Source: CAZUDO01 sp964618895 (GTDB lineage: Bacteria > Desulfobacterota > Binatia > DP-6). From it: 6,309 nucleotides of DNA. Where the stretch lies: contig CAZUDO010000114.1 in assembly GCA_964618895.1 (NCBI GenBank), positions 1 to 6,309 of the forward strand, written 5' to 3'. The position numbers and the translations under genes were made by a program. Below the pieces are notes generated by a model that was given only the letters and a program-made list of their open reading frames with translations, made no database searches and was not told the DNA's origin. Positions 5,571 through 6,309 of this stretch are shown here, in pieces. Position 1 is the first letter of the stretch, and each line of letters opens with the position of its first letter.

Positions 5571-5767
5571 GGCCGATGCAACCTCTCCCGCAGGGCGTCT
5601 CGGGACGAGGCACTCGTGGAGAGGAGGCGATCGATCTGGGTGAAGGACGAGGGTGTGATCCACCCCGACGGGCCGCCGTCGAATCGCCGTGGTGCGCGCC
5701 CTGGTGGGCAGAAGTCCTACCGGCGCACTGCGCCGTCGCGGTCCGTCTCTTGCACCCCTGCCTGCCC
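5571..5767. other. Spacer between the TA operon and the helicase remnant
   Basis: This stretch of 197 bases should hold the promoter of the minus-strand antitoxin-toxin operon. I see no convincing -35/-10 pair in the GC-rich sequence and no peptide in any frame that resembles a known family. It may be degraded DNA left by the rearrangement that truncated the adjacent helicase. Confidence 0.35.
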
Positions 5768-6012
5768 GTGCGCCTCGTGTTCGATCGCGGGACCCTTCTC
5801 CTGCTCGACCCGCCGCCGCACCAAGACCCGGGTGGCCATCGCGGCCATGGCGCGCCTGCGACTGCCGACCCTCTGCCTCGTCCCGACCCGCGCGCTTCTG
5901 GAGCAATGGGAGCGTGCGCTGGCGGCGGCGTATGCCGGCCCGGTGGGCTGCTTCGGCGACGGCCGGCGCGAGCTGCACGCGGTCACCGTGGTGACCTTCG
6001 AGTTCGCCTATC
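5768..6012 (+). pseudogene. Remnant of an XPB-like SF2 helicase with an internal deletion
   Basis: Two pieces of one helicase appear in different frames. The first (5768-5818) reads VRLVFDRGTLLLLDPPP, typical of the N-terminal start of bacterial/archaeal XPB-like helicases. The second (5820-6012) reads TKTRVAIAAMARLRLPTLCL, then VPTRALLEQWERALAAAY (motif Ia with Q-W), AGPVGCFGDGRRELHAV and TVVTFEFAYR (motif Ib region). Only the K-T of Walker A survives; the preceding P-T-G-x-G is replaced by arginines. The normal 100 or so residues between the two pieces are missing, with a change of frame at 5811-5823. Motif II (DExH) and everything after it are absent past 6012. The gene cannot hydrolyse ATP. 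Such helicases are often paired with a DUF790 (Bax1-like) nuclease in archaea and some bacteria; none is visible here. The family call is from motif memory. Confidence 0.72.
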
Positions 6013-6189
6013 GAGGTGGCCGTGGTGGAGAAGGCGGTCGAGGAGTGCGGCGACGGCAGCGATGTCGCCGAGGAGCTTCCCCCAGACCGCATCCTGCCCG
6101 ACGAGGGGTTCAAGAGATTCGCGAAGGGCGCTCAGCACCGATTTTCGCGGAGGGGATCACCGTCACCCGGCATAAGGACGAACGGCTGA
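6010..6189 (+). pseudogene. Coding-like scrap after the helicase remnant, no family recognised
   Basis: In the frame one base offset from the helicase remnant, codons from 6010 encode IEVAVVEKAVEECGDGSDVA, then EELPPDRILPDEGFKRFAKG, ending at TGA 6187-6189. The first 40 codons have strongly G/C-rich third positions and an acidic, balanced composition, unlike the arginine/proline-rich shadow frames around it. The last 18 residues look non-coding. It could be the fused end of another gene brought in by deletion, or a small gene from GTG 6016, but no ribosome-binding site is evident. I do not recognise it. Confidence 0.3.
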
Positions 6190-6292
6190 CGTGCTCGTCA
6201 ACCGCTGTCCCGGCGTAGTGTACCGCGTTGCGCCGCCAAGCGTTCGCGGGCGCGGCGGACGCGCCGGCGGCGTGGCGGAGCGCGTCGCCAAG

Positions 6293-6308
6293 CCGCCCAC
6301 CTGGGCGG
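6293..6308. repeat. Inverted repeat at the right edge
   Basis: CCGCCCA and TGGGCGG face each other across two bases, giving a 6-bp stem with a 4-base loop. It touches the window end, so whether it is a terminator, part of a repeat or chance in GC-rich sequence cannot be decided. Confidence 0.3.
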
Positions 6309-6309
6309 T

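Noticed and set aside
5571..6113. Long N-terminal extension of the antitoxin frame on the minus strand
   Set aside because: Antitoxin homology begins near 5510, and the upstream part is antisense to the helicase remnant with low-complexity arginine-rich sequence.
5328..6218. Plus-strand open frame of 296 codons spanning the antitoxin region and the helicase remnant
   Set aside because: Only 5820-6012 matches a family. The first part is antisense to the antitoxin, so it is not a single gene.
1..6309. CRISPR repeats or array
   Set aside because: No repeated 25-40 base unit with regular spacers was seen by eye on either strand.
6190..6309. Possible short coding frame in the GC-rich tail (VLVNRCPGVVYRVAPPSVRG)
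   Set aside because: No start signal, no family match, arginine/glycine-rich continuation, and the sequence is cut by the window edge.

Overview
The window is very GC-rich with strong G/C preference at third codon positions. This fits a high-GC bacterium with a large genome, such as Myxococcota, Actinomycetota or a high-GC Pseudomonadota; nothing here fixes the taxon. No rRNA, tRNA, transposase or CRISPR array was seen.

Left two thirds (about 116-3981, + strand): a tightly packed type I-D CRISPR-Cas effector operon. In order it holds a short ORF (116-376) in the slot where the C-terminus of Cas10d/Csc3 would be expected, then csc2 (Cas7 backbone, 373-1365), csc1 (Cas5, 1367-2065) and a stand-alone Cas3' helicase without an HD nuclease domain (2050-3981). 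The genes overlap or abut by 4, -1 and 16 bases, so translation is probably coupled. Csc2 and Csc1 would build the crRNA-bound filament and Cas3' would unwind target DNA. The nuclease and large subunit (Cas10d), Cas6, Cas4, Cas1, Cas2 and the array are not visible. A possible divergent gene with a perfect Shine-Dalgarno starts at 63 on the minus strand. If it is real, little or no room remains for a normal cas10d directly upstream, so the left edge is the most important unresolved point.

Middle (3982-4797): a 189-base gap with small repeats and no convincing gene, then a DUF4160-DUF2442 pair. The DUF4160 gene is split by a one-base frame change at 4284-4290 that coincides with a C_CCG_GGC heptamer. 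DUF2442 is intact and its ribosome-binding site overlaps the DUF4160 stop codon. A short convergent intergenic region with two inverted repeats follows.

Right (4798-5570, - strand): a type II toxin-antitoxin operon, a Phd/YefM-type antitoxin followed by a VapC-like PIN ribonuclease, overlapping as GTGA. A near-perfect 19-base palindrome lies over the antitoxin start region and is a likely autoregulatory operator. Beyond it (5768-6012, + strand) is the remnant of an XPB-like SF2 helicase with an internal deletion that removed most of its N-terminal part and the glycines of Walker A. A short coding-like scrap (6010-6189) and a GC-rich tail ending in a hairpin follow. The CRISPR genes thus sit in an accessory island with small two-gene modules and decaying genes.
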